From Branchiostoma floridae (Eukaryota; Chordata; Leptocardii; Amphioxiformes; Branchiostomatidae): a stretch of DNA of 64,000 nt. The notes under the pieces were generated by a model. It was not told the origin of the DNA. It saw only the letters and a list, made by a program, of their open reading frames with translations, and searched no databases. The position numbers and the translations under genes were made by a program. The stretch is taken from contig NC_049993.1 of the NCBI RefSeq assembly GCF_000003815.2, positions 12,198,106 to 12,262,105 on the forward strand, written 5' to 3'. Numbering within the stretch: the stretch's first letter is position 1; each line of letters opens with the position of its first letter. Below are positions 9,701 through 16,200 of this stretch, piece by piece.

Positions 9701-9992
9701 AAGCCATTGACCGTCAGCGCTCGGAGGAAGTCGTGTTCTTCCTCCGTTTCTATGGAAACCAACTCTGAGGACTCCCCTCGACAAGTTTGCCTCGCCTCCT
9801 CCCAGCTCTTCCTGTCGTTGATGTGAAACTTGTAGCAGGACCCTCCCTGCCTGATCCAGCCCTCCGGACAGTTCAGACGGACCGGTAGCGAGTTGGGATG
9901 GCTGGAGGATGGAGTCACTGGTACGCATGTGCCGTTGTTCGAACATGGCGACCCGGCGCAAGACCCGGATGTAAAGGTTGGCAAAAGGCTCA
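485..9992 (-). CDS. Mosaic C-type lectin / EGF / LamG protein, partial gene (outer exon set)
   Basis: Six exons join in frame: 9992-9693, 3612-3406, 2956-2912, 2675-2607, 1574-1259 and 780-485. Together they give 1233 nt (411 codons). Every acceptor is AG and every donor GT, and the phases agree throughout (1-1-1-1-2-1). The order is an EGF amino-half, a long-form CTLD with EPN and WND motifs, a short linker, an EGF carboxyl-half and a LamG/ConA-like domain. In other CTLDs, EPN plus WND mark Ca2+-dependent mannose-type sugar binding, so a secreted or surface lectin is inferred. The last donor (ATG|GTGAGA) is strong, so the gene probably continues left of position 1. The first acceptor at 9993 shows that a 5' exon, presumably the signal peptide, lies at higher coordinates; I did not find it. 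The largest intron (3613-9692) contains another set of lectin exons on the same strand. I do not recognise a specific orthologue. Confidence 0.78.
781..1258 (-). other. Intron inside the LamG domain
   Basis: 478 bp intron in phase 2 between the two LamG exons, donor GTACGT and acceptor TTGTAG. Apart from a T-rich run near 954-967, I see nothing in it. Confidence 0.8.
1259..1574 (-). CDS. LamG/ConA-like domain exon, first half
   Basis: The exon starts in phase 1 after a repetitive acceptor tract made of ATATC units and ending CATATCAG. It encodes GLVGLWPLSQRHGADDTSRF, then an NHGNASG segment, AFYFAGNSSSFVEIPN and ASVTVLAHVYP. 'Glycine-leucine-x-x-x-WPL ... D.S...NHG' followed by 'F.G..S.FVEIPN' and 'VTV.A.VYP' is the amino half of a LamG_3/ConA-like domain. 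The donor GGGAG|GTACGT leaves phase 2, which joins exactly to the exon at 780. The two exons together make a domain of about 204 residues, the usual size for this fold. The ATATC tract at 1576-1605 is a small simple repeat overlapping the splice acceptor. Confidence 0.88.
1575..2606 (-). other. Intron between LamG and EGF half
   Basis: About 1 kb of phase-1 intron. Apart from the ATATC/TGATA simple repeat beside the acceptor, I recognise no element. Confidence 0.6.
2607..2675 (-). CDS. EGF-like carboxyl-half exon
   Basis: This 69-nt, phase 1-1 exon has a very good acceptor (TCCTATTTCTTGTTTTGCCAG). It encodes DADFQCKCPAGYSGEKCQ, then VPPEQ. The pattern C-x-C-P-x-G-Y-x-G-x-x-C is the second half of an EGF-like domain, holding cysteines 4 to 6. 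The exon immediately upstream has no cysteines 1-3. Those appear instead as CAGSPCSNNGTC in the exon at 9693-9992, on the other side of the CTLD. A nearer AG at 2662-2663 would create an immediate stop, so the longer exon is preferred. Exon size and phase fit a shuffled EGF module. Confidence 0.8.
2912..2956 (-). CDS. Short linker exon between CTLD and EGF half
   Basis: This 45-nt exon, phase 1-1, has the acceptor GTTTTTCAG and donor AAAG|GTAAGA. It encodes GTKDFWAVEPEWTDK in frame between the CTLD end (FFICEI) and the EGF half (DADFQC). It matches no domain I know. It is supported only by consistent splice sites and phases on both sides, so it is less certain than its neighbours. Confidence 0.6.
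2957..3405. other. Intron containing a LINE 3' tail fragment
   Basis: Phase-1 intron. It holds one copy of a dispersed 3'-tail repeat at about 3185-3280; otherwise I see nothing. Confidence 0.6.
3185..3280 (+). repeat. Non-LTR retrotransposon 3'-tail fragment, copy 1
   Basis: The core GCTGGTGTATTACGCCGAAG, followed by TTATACTGGCTAT and ending in GATACAGATACAG, recurs with small changes near 13741-13830, 43478-43545 and 52976-53040. Short dead copies sharing one 3' end that finishes in a short tandem repeat are typical of 5'-truncated CR1/L2-type LINEs. That family assignment is inference. Confidence 0.55.
3406..3612 (-). CDS. C-type lectin domain exon, second half (EPN/WND)
   Basis: This 207-nt exon, phase 1-1, has the acceptor AAAACACAG and donor ATAG|GTGAGA. 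It encodes the back half of a CTLD: SFWTSGTDESSEGVFKW, a GGWKTGEPNGRRNENC stretch, then FLWNDARCEHKNFFICE. EPN, the downstream E of NENCIEL, and WND are the Ca2+ site-2 ligands of mannose-type lectins in this family, so sugar binding is plausible. The front half of the domain (NCPEGW, SCYKF, WEEARQTC) is not in the 5 kb directly upstream. The exon at 9693-9992 supplies it: its split codon G|AT reads aspartate and gives the natural junction LYSDSFWTSG. Confidence 0.92.
   Translation of the reverse strand: MRFGPVEQTSLVRAYSSGTPREVTSRPAAGRQESRTAGGTRTASSCGGNTTSCGTTPDVNIRISLSVR
3613..4948. other. Interval between CTLD second half and the Asn/Asp-rich exon
   Basis: No CTLD first half can be found here on the minus strand. 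The interval is largely filled by the inverted-repeat element at 3784-4492. From 4493 to 4948 I see no gene; AATAAA or ATTAAA on the minus strand just past the stop at 4949 was not seen. Confidence 0.6.
3784..4492. mobile_element. 709-bp terminal-inverted-repeat element, TA target site (mariner/Tc1-like, non-autonomous)
   Basis: The first 24 bases (TAGAGTCCATTCCAAGACAC, then CATG, 3784-3807) are the exact reverse complement of 4469-4492. The outermost TA at each end fits a TA target-site duplication, leaving 22-bp perfect inverted repeats that begin GAGTCCATTCC. The interior is AT-rich, includes tandem TACCATTTTC units near 4013-4040, and has no transposase-like reading frame. TA duplication plus short perfect inverted repeats suggests a Tc1/mariner-mobilised MITE. 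The element lies in the intron between the Asn-rich exon and the CTLD second half. Confidence 0.85.
4949..5763 (-). CDS. Asp/Asn/Gly-rich low-complexity terminal exon
   Basis: The acceptor TTGACATGTCAG opens phase 1 at GGSPIPPTTDGYSGDGEEED. After that come about 85 acidic residues with runs such as EDDDNDDD. Then comes a minisatellite-encoded (GGNGNN)n region with single changes to E, V or R, then GRENADNGRRRRSADG, and a stop after IRIPEE. The RRRR|S motif would fit a furin-type cleavage site if the protein is secreted. The Asp-rich part could bind Ca2+; both are inference. A possible donor (AACG|GTAATA at 5007, phase 1) could instead splice onward to 3612, but it lacks the +5 G and is weak. 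Several antisense and shifted frames are open here simply because of the repeat. Confidence 0.75.
4949..6752 (-). CDS. Inner C-type lectin with acidic Asn/Gly-rich tail (nested gene or isoform)
   Basis: Three exons, 6752-6327, 6185-6114 and 5763-4949, join in phase 1 and end at a stop at 4949. The protein part seen is about 437 residues: a complete CTLD (about 1-140), a linker with three N-x-T sites and two cysteines, then a long low-complexity tail. The tail starts Pro/Gly-rich, becomes strongly acidic (Asp/Asn), turns into about 14 GGNGNN-type hexapeptides, and reaches an RRRRS basic site near the end. No signal-peptide exon was found between 6753 and 9692. All three exons lie inside the intron that splits the outer CTLD, on the same strand and with the same phase. 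They may therefore be a nested gene, an alternatively terminated isoform starting from exon 9992-9693, or, if the weak donor at 5007 is used, an insertion into the outer protein. Confidence 0.72.
5180..5425. repeat. 18-bp minisatellite encoding GGNGNN
   Basis: The plus-strand unit GTTGTTTCCGTTCCCTCC is repeated about 13-14 times with single-base changes and no frame-breaking indels seen. On the minus strand it reads Gly-Gly-Asn-Gly-Asn-Asn. The trinucleotide-multiple length has kept the reading frame open, so copy-number change would lengthen or shorten the protein without frameshift. Confidence 0.93.
5764..6113. other. Intron, nothing recognised
   Basis: 350 bp phase-1 intron (donor GTACCA, acceptor GTCAG). 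I see no repeat or exon in it. Confidence 0.5.
6114..6185 (-). CDS. Short Asn/Thr linker exon of the inner lectin
   Basis: This 72-nt exon, phase 1-1, has the acceptor TCAACCCAG and donor GCAG|GTACCA. It encodes DLNGTETRNGTGFCDVKALC, then NQSAG. It carries three N-x-S/T sequons (NGT twice, NQS) and two cysteines. No known domain fits. It is supported by phase agreement with the CTLD exon on one side and the low-complexity exon on the other. Confidence 0.62.
6327..6752 (-). CDS. Complete C-type lectin domain exon
   Basis: This 426-nt exon, phase 1-1 (acceptor TTTGTTTCTAG, probable donor GGAG|GTAGGA), holds a whole CTLD. Visible landmarks are FDECP at the start, SQASEVCQAKGGRLV, the WLGL variant of the WIGL core motif, GSWVFSDGTEAGG, WAPGEPNN, RLCSHIV, and QWADAYCNQWSFSYVCE. 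EPN is intact, but the usual WND is WAD here. The aspartate remains while the asparagine ligand is lost, so Ca2+-dependent sugar binding may be weakened. A single-exon CTLD contrasts with the outer CTLD, which is interrupted in the middle, so the two are probably not recent duplicates. Confidence 0.93.
6753..9692. other. 2.9-kb interval without a supportable exon
   Basis: This interval lies between the inner CTLD exon and the outer CTLD first-half exon. I looked for a minus-strand signal-peptide exon with a phase-1 donor and saw none. The plus-strand open frames at 6998-7480 and 7983-8321 have no recognisable content and unconvincing composition. Confidence 0.5.
9693..9992 (-). CDS. EGF amino-half plus C-type lectin first-half exon
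   Basis: This 300-nt exon (100 codons, phase 1-1) has an excellent acceptor (CCTATTGTTTTTTTCTTGCAG) and donor AGTG|GTGAGT. It encodes VSLLPTFTSGSCAGSPCSNN, where CAGSPCSNNGTC looks like EGF cysteines 1-3. A Ser/Pro spacer and the CTLD opening follow: LNCPEGWIRQGGSCYKF, then KSWEEARQTC, ELVSIETEEEHDFL and TVNGLYS. The domain is cut just before its WIGL region. Its natural partner in frame and sequence is the exon at 3612-3406. The next exon physically downstream, a full CTLD at 6752, is phase-compatible too. Confidence 0.92.
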
Positions 9993-12900
9993 CTGCAAGA
10001 AAAAAACAATAGGAATTTTGTTTAAAAACTACAATGACATATCTGTAATCATAGATCTTTGAGAGAATATCTATTTTTTTCATAAGTGAGAATATGTACA
10101 GCGTCCAAACCTTTGACTAAGTATAACTGCAACAATGCATTTTAGTATAAATGAAACATTGCAATTTTAGGTAACTTAACTACTTTCTGATACGTACATG
10201 GAAGTGATTACAAAGACAAATAAAGTTGTTTTGTCTTAAAGACGAGAGTACTTAGACGCCGAGAAGTGCGTGCGGTTGCGGAACATCTGTGTGTCTTCCA
10301 TACGTCTATAAGTAAAAGGAGCCCCTTATACACTCTTCTACGCTCAAGCCGCGACGTGCCCAGTCTCTCAAGGGATCCTACTCAACGTACTCGTAAAGCG
10401 CCTGGCAGACCCCCACAGCCTTTCAACAGTAAATTGAATCTACCCGTTGAAAAGTTCAATCCTGATTGTGGGCACCGATACCTGATGAGGCTGATAGTAC
10501 TAAGGTCAACAGTTACTCCATCTATTCTGCAAGATGTGGGTGAAGGACGAATGAGGACGAACACTTTGTCATTAGCATGCAACTGCTTGCACTGCATGTC
10601 AAAATGATATCTATAGGTTTTTATTGACTCATCAAAAGGTCTGCTACGGCTATATATGTGAACAAAGAAGTATCAATGTATCAAACATGTTGCGTTTGGA
10701 GTATCATTTGCACCATTGGTTCCAAGGTGTAAACATTAAGGTGTTACTTTTATGTCCTTAGTGCAATCAAGATATCTTACAAGGCGCACACAAGGATAGA
10801 TAAAACAGATGGTTGAGCATTTTTAAACAAATTTCATTGAGGATTCTCATTTTAGAGATTCAAAGTCAGAAATCTCGACATTTCATGTTTGTCCTAAAGT
10901 ATTCGTTATAGGTTTTGCTCCTTCTGGATGGAAAATGCTCAAATTATTGGCATCGATTCAAATCGTAGAAGCCTCGTTCACATCTCGAGTTATATCAACA
11001 CGTCGTTCTGAATGTTTACCTCAACAAGCACATGGCGAAAGGCGAAAAGTTATGCACGGGACAACTTCAATGTTTCCTGTCAAAAAGAAGTCAAATGTGT
11101 AGACAAGTTGCTGTCTGGAGAGTGGGCGCTATTTTTGTGCAATGATTATATACCACTCATTAGGTACGAGGTATTCAGTGAAGAATTTAATGAAGTGAAT
11201 GGTCTATTTACGCCTGGATATTTTCCCTACCTCTGAATAAAAATTGTGTCACGGTTTGTAAATTAAGACCCTATCAGTTTGAAATTTACGTTTAACCTCA
11301 CAAAAAACAATCAAGCAAAACTTTCTCTTAAGTGGTAATATACTTGGCAAAAATTGGTGATTTCTTTAACAAAAGACATGGATAGAGGGTTTGTGTATTG
11401 ATTGTATATCTGTGTACAACAATGGTACTGCCTACGGCATAGATCTCGAAGATAGCCATTGGAGTGACAAATTCTGTGCCGCCTTCTTCCCAAGTCACAG
11501 ACTAGTTGCTTAAAGTGACTCAAACGTTAGATATGAAAAGGTATTTGTCACTTTGTAATGAAGCTTTTGAACTCTGTTGACCTTGAAGAGGCACAACATG
11601 CCCTCTTCTCTCCACCAAGTTGGCGGCACATTTCCCTCAACTACGCGAACCCAAACAATGACGTCACCCCGAGAGGTAAATCACTTTGGCGCTAGACTGG
11701 CTAACGACCAACACAAAGAATCGGAGGTCGCGAATGTCGCGCCATGTAAATGATACATCTAACTGGTGCGAGGTTGTTTGGTACCAGACGAGCGAACCGA
11801 ACCACCTGCGGGGGCTTAGTGGGGCAAGGGTTAAGCAAGGATCGTCCTTGATAAGAGGACGGGAAATGCCTTGGCCGTGAGAAAAAAGTGGAGGCTGTCC
11901 GACAATCTTTCGCATGTGATGGCCTTTTGAGCTTTTCTAATCTCTACACTTTCTTGGTTGTTGGAGAAATACATAGTAGAATTTTTTTTAAATAGGCTGC
12001 TGAATTAGCCGGCAGAGTCTGGATGGCAATCTCCCGATCTCAAAATATGTGTGTGTGTGGGGGGGGGGGGCTGTTGTAGAATTTCCTTGGGAGGATGTTG
12101 GCCCTAGAGCCAAGAAGTTGGCCTATGGAGGCCCGGGAAACAGTCTGGCCAAGAAGTCTTGCATTTTTACTATTTCGCTTCATCGGACGGTTTTCACTAT
12201 TTTTCAGCAACCCAAGGAGTCTGACAGAGACTAATGTAAAAGCTCTTCTCTGACTTACTCCTCAGGAAAATAATTCTTAGTATTTGGCAAGTTTTTGTCA
12301 TTTTTCCTCAGCAATCCAAGGAGTCTGGTAGAGAATGACTTGGCTGGCGTACTCCTCTGGCAAATCGTTTAACCAATTTGGCCGACTTCTAAAACTTTTT
12401 CTGCAACCCAAGAAGCCAGCCTTCTCCGTATCCCATCCCATCCATTATCAGAAGTGAAGGAAGAAGTGAAAATGCAACCTTAACATAAGCGTATGGATTT
12501 TGTGTGACGCCGTCGTGTAATACATTTATGTATGGAGCCAGGTTATGGCCTCCCGAATGGCCTGAGCTCATGCCTAAAGCCACCGTCATATTGTCGGAAA
12601 ACCTGTCTAATGTCTTGACAACAGAGAAGGGAGCTGTAATTCTAGGTTATCGCCGGTTCCCTGATTCTACGTTAGCATCCCTAATGTATACAATTACGGC
12701 GACACCGCTATTTAGTCGTTCCTATCTGCCTTCCTAATCTCTCTATTTTGGGATTGGAAACGGTAACTATGGGTACTTCAAGATAAACAAATTAGGGGGA
12801 AAGTGGTAGTTATAGAATACATGCTTCTTCCGCAATTCCCTGGGATTTAGTATTTACGACGAAGGTACTGTAGTTGACACACAAACCAAGGATGGAATAG

Positions 12901-13740
12901 CACTTTGGCATGATATGCCGTCAGCACCAAGGACAGGGTCAGTCGCCCTCCATATAAACGTTTATCATTCTTCCATTGAACAACGGTTATCCCCGTATTC
13001 CTCTTCTGCGTACGATTCAAGCGTACAGTCGATCATGAATGAGTAAACGTTTTCCTTTAATGCCCAGTCGATAATGTAAAATACTATAGATTTTATAATT
13101 GACTGCGTGATGCCTTCATTTGCGAAAGGCAGGAGGAATATATCATACTCCACCCCTTTTATTTCAGTTATCATGTCTCACGTATTATAGATGACCCTTT
13201 CATTTGATCATATGCTGACAGCACCCCTCCCAGAACTTTAAAATGAGACCGTCCAAGAGGCAACCACACGCACACACGTACAGCATCACAGAACAGGCAA
13301 TATGTCTCCATTCAGTCTCCATCTAACAATTGCAATTTTCCAACACATGTAGCCGTCGGTACCAAATGCTTCTAGAATCCATTACCTTACCGTAATAAGG
13401 AGTTAAACAGCTTCATCTGAACGTCTATATGCCTTTCGTTAGTACAGAACTGCGTTTGCCCATATTCTGTGATGTCAATGGTTAAGCCAGACAGTTCATG
13501 TTTGGTCTGCTTGTTTGGGCAGCCACGTGTATTAGAACTCCTCGGCTGATCCTAGATAAGTATTAGTCAACTAGATAAAGAGTTATTGCTACCAGTTTTA
13601 TCAACCCAGAATCGACGAGTTTACTCCACAAACTTTTGCAAGATGTAGATTGTTGTTATCAAGTATGGCGGAGCGTGTTCACTACATATTGGTTTAAACG
13701 GCAGTTGAGTTAGATATGAGCTGTGTAAGTGTGATACGTC
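9993..13740. other. Gene-poor interval; degenerate ~100-bp repeat inside
   Basis: The 5' exon or exons of the outer lectin gene should lie at or beyond this point, but I cannot identify one. At 12140-12425 a motif CAGCAACCCAAGGAGTCTG recurs about every 100 bp in three decayed copies. There is a G-run at 12059-12071. Otherwise nothing is recognised. Confidence 0.45.
12140..12425. repeat. Decayed tandem repeat, ~100-bp unit, about 3 copies
   Basis: Landmarks near 12208 (CAGCAACCCAAGGAGTCTGA), 12309 (CAGCAATCCAAGGAGTCTGG) and 12401 (CTGCAACCCAAGAAGCC) are each preceded by T-rich sequence. The copies differ at many positions. Confidence 0.55.
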
Positions 13741-13832
13741 ATTCGCGTGCCTGCGAAGCTGGTGTGCTACGGCGAAGGGCGGTTATACCGGTTGAACGAT
13801 TTAAGTTCCGGTTTAGATTCATATTGAGCTGG
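13741..13832 (+). repeat. Non-LTR retrotransposon 3'-tail fragment, copy 2
   Basis: GTGCCTGCGAAGCTGGTGTG followed by CTACGGCGAAGGGCGGTTATACCGG matches the copies near 3185, 43478 and 52976. The terminal GATACA tandem has decayed to TTAGATTCATA. Confidence 0.55.
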
Positions 13833-14412
13833 TAATCGCTAGCAAAAACCGAACAAATGGTTAAGATCGCTTTTACATAGTGATAGACTCGCCTACAGTA
13901 CTCAACACGAATAAAAATACAAGTAAATGGTGTTGTTTTTATTTGGTAGGGGGAAGGTTAAAAAGTCAAGGGTATGTGAAAACTGTTCTTTTTAGATTGC
14001 ATGTACAACATCTTGAACTATTGTGTAAATTTGATTTCGTGACAATGTTTTGCCATTTATATTACTATTACCTCGATCATCACGCTTTACCTATGCCTTA
14101 ATGACTCTTCAAACATCTTTAAAACATTCTGACAACATTACATATCCTGTCTGTTGTCACCAAACAGCACATTTAGACATGTTGACACTACTGTATGTTG
14201 TCATGTGACGAAGGTATGTTCAACAAACAGGCACTAACTCCCACCCGATGGGTTAGTATTTCATCACTACGCTCTTCCCATGTTGTGCAAAGAAAGCCTG
14301 TTTGATCACACATCGCAGTTGAAAGCCTGCTGTTTTAGCGACAGACACACAACACTATTACTCATTTACTGTTATGTTTGTGCAGACGCCATATTTGTCT
14401 AGCCATATTGGA

Positions 14413-14623
14413 CAGCCTTTTATTTTAAGGGGGGGGGGCGGTTTTCAATGTTGGCTAGGTCCTCGTGTGATGGGGTAGGGAGTTTGCAGAGGAAGGGAGT
14501 TTTGCCCGCCTCGAACTAGCCTTCCACGGCAAACTCCCGTCAACGGCAAACTTCCTTCAAAAGAACCTAGCAAATGTTATAAATCGCGAACCGGGGCCCC
14601 CCTCCCCATAAAATAAAAGTCTG
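14413..14623. mobile_element. Foldback element with ~60-bp imperfect inverted arms
   Basis: The left arm begins CAGCCTTTTATTTTAAGGGG and runs to GTTGGCTAGGTCCT. The right arm (about 14560-14623) is its imperfect reverse complement and ends AAATAAAAGTCTG. Between the arms is a GGGAGTTTG/CAAACTCCC pair, so the element can fold further. A decayed relative may lie near 25710-25815 (GTTTTCAACGTTAGCTAG ... AGTCTGCAAAGGAGGCTAG). Confidence 0.65.
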
Positions 14624-15840
14624 CGAAGGAGGCTACTGTTTGCCAACCACATGTAAGCTGCCGTTCTAAAGCCGTTTAAAGTCTAATCCTGTACATGACG
14701 TCATTTGTAAAATCATTCCATTAATATTGTATGTGTTAGCGCAATTTGACGTCAAAATGGACGACTTAAGTAGGGAATTATAGGCCGAATTCCTCAGGAC
14801 ATAGAATAGCTAACGCGAAACCAAGTCGTGAATCTTTAATGAGAAGCGTATTTATGAACATTGTACTGTTGATCGCCATCGTATTATGAAGAAGACATTT
14901 AGTTCTTGTTGATGTAGTCTTCGCTATTTCTGTGTAATTGCATGCATCATTATGATAAAAAAGCCAATATAAAGTATACAGAATACAGTTATAACAGCTG
15001 CAACTAAACAATACGCATCACGCCGCAAAAAAAAAAAATTTCAAGAAAAAGGGAGGGGGGGTCAAGGATTTACATAGAATGACGGGCGCTCAACTGGTCG
15101 AATCACATAGCCATGAGGCACAGATAACAGACAATGTTCGCAACCACGCACGAAATGAGATAGTGTCTAGTCAAAACAATAAAGGATAGCAAGGTCCTCT
15201 CCTGTTACCTGGCCGCTAAAAATAAACGCACTTTTCTGACAGATGGTTGAGGTACTTAACTCGCCTGTCGCCCACTTAGCTATGTACATGTGTTGTTCCT
15301 GCTAGGTAACCTGTAGTGTTGTGTGTTTGTTCACTTTTAAGATTTTTATGTGCTTGGTAGTGATGTCTGGAGTCCAGATGCACATATTTCTATGCCATCC
15401 TGATTTACAATTGGGATCTATGTCGTTACGAGATACCTGAAAATGGCATACATATCCGCTGAGTTAACCTAAATACCCCATGGTTCTCGAACTTGGACAT
15501 GCTGAGCACATTCCTATCATTTTTATCTGTTTTCCCTGCATCATTGCTTATACAAGGTCCGGAGTTTTGCAGGTGATGGAAAGCAGAAGCTGTCTAGAAA
15601 AGGTGTGGGAATCGAACCCTTAACCCTTGATCAGCGACCCGGAACGAGGGCCGAGCTTCTCAGAAGTCTGTTTTTAGAAGCTGAAACAACATAATCACCA
15701 TCCATGGAGGAAATGAAAGGATTTGCCAGTTTCGCTAAGGGCATTTTGAATTAGGAGTCATTAGTAGCTTGAAATGAATGAGAACATGGTGAAGCCACGA
15801 AATAGGGTATTCATTTGCATTGCAAACTTTACTAGTATTC
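14624..15840. other. Interval, nothing recognised
   Basis: I see no exon. There is an A-run at about 15027-15039 and a GGGATTCGA-type B-box-like stretch near 15610, which I rejected as a tRNA. Confidence 0.4.
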
Positions 15841-15974
15841 AGGGTTGTCTCTGTAACTTAACTGGTAGCAGCCTCACAGTTGAGCTCCTGATTCCAGTTG
15901 GTAAGTGGGAGATCCCAGTTTTATCCTGGGCAGGGCACTATGTAGGGTACACGTCTTTTTGAGGAGACGTAAAA
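15841..15974 (+). repeat. SINE-like, tRNA-derived repeat fragment
   Basis: CTTAACTGGTAGCAGCCTCA resembles an A-box region. It is followed by GGGAGATCCCAGTTTTATCC (B-box-like, decayed) and by CTGGGCAGGGCAC and CTTTTTGAGGAGACGTAAA. This is the layout of tRNA-derived SINEs. Confidence 0.45.
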
Positions 15975-15975
15975 T

Positions 15976-16024
15976 TGTTTGTGTGTGCGTGTGTGCGTGT
16001 GTGTGTGTGGGGGGGGGGGGGGGT
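15976..16024. repeat. (TG)n / (G)n microsatellite
   Basis: GTGTGTGCGTGTGTG tract running directly into a homopolymer of about 15 G. Confidence 0.9.
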
Positions 16025-16087
16025 AGCTGTTAGAGTAGGCGCCGCGAGCATGTTTATTAAAGGTGAAGGACTGGCAACCCCATAAAT

Positions 16088-16200
16088 ATACATTAAACGT
16101 CACATTTCCATGGAAACGAAAAATAAAAAAAATATACGTAACAATATACACAAAGTTCCCGAAAGCTGCCCGGCCGAGCCCTAGTTTAGCGTATGCCTAG
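16088..16200. mobile_element. Decayed MITE related to 29593 and 49477 elements
   Basis: AACGTCACATTTCCATGGAA at the left and GCTGCCCGGCCGAGCCCTAG at the right match the arm sequences of the better-preserved copies. The outer ends have drifted. Confidence 0.45.

Noticed and set aside
15605-15680. Minus-strand tRNA-like stretch with GGGTTCGATTCCC
   Set aside because: The B-box/T-loop is good, but the T stem has a mismatch, and I could find no D arm, anticodon arm or matching acceptor at the right distance. It is more likely a tRNA-derived repeat fragment.
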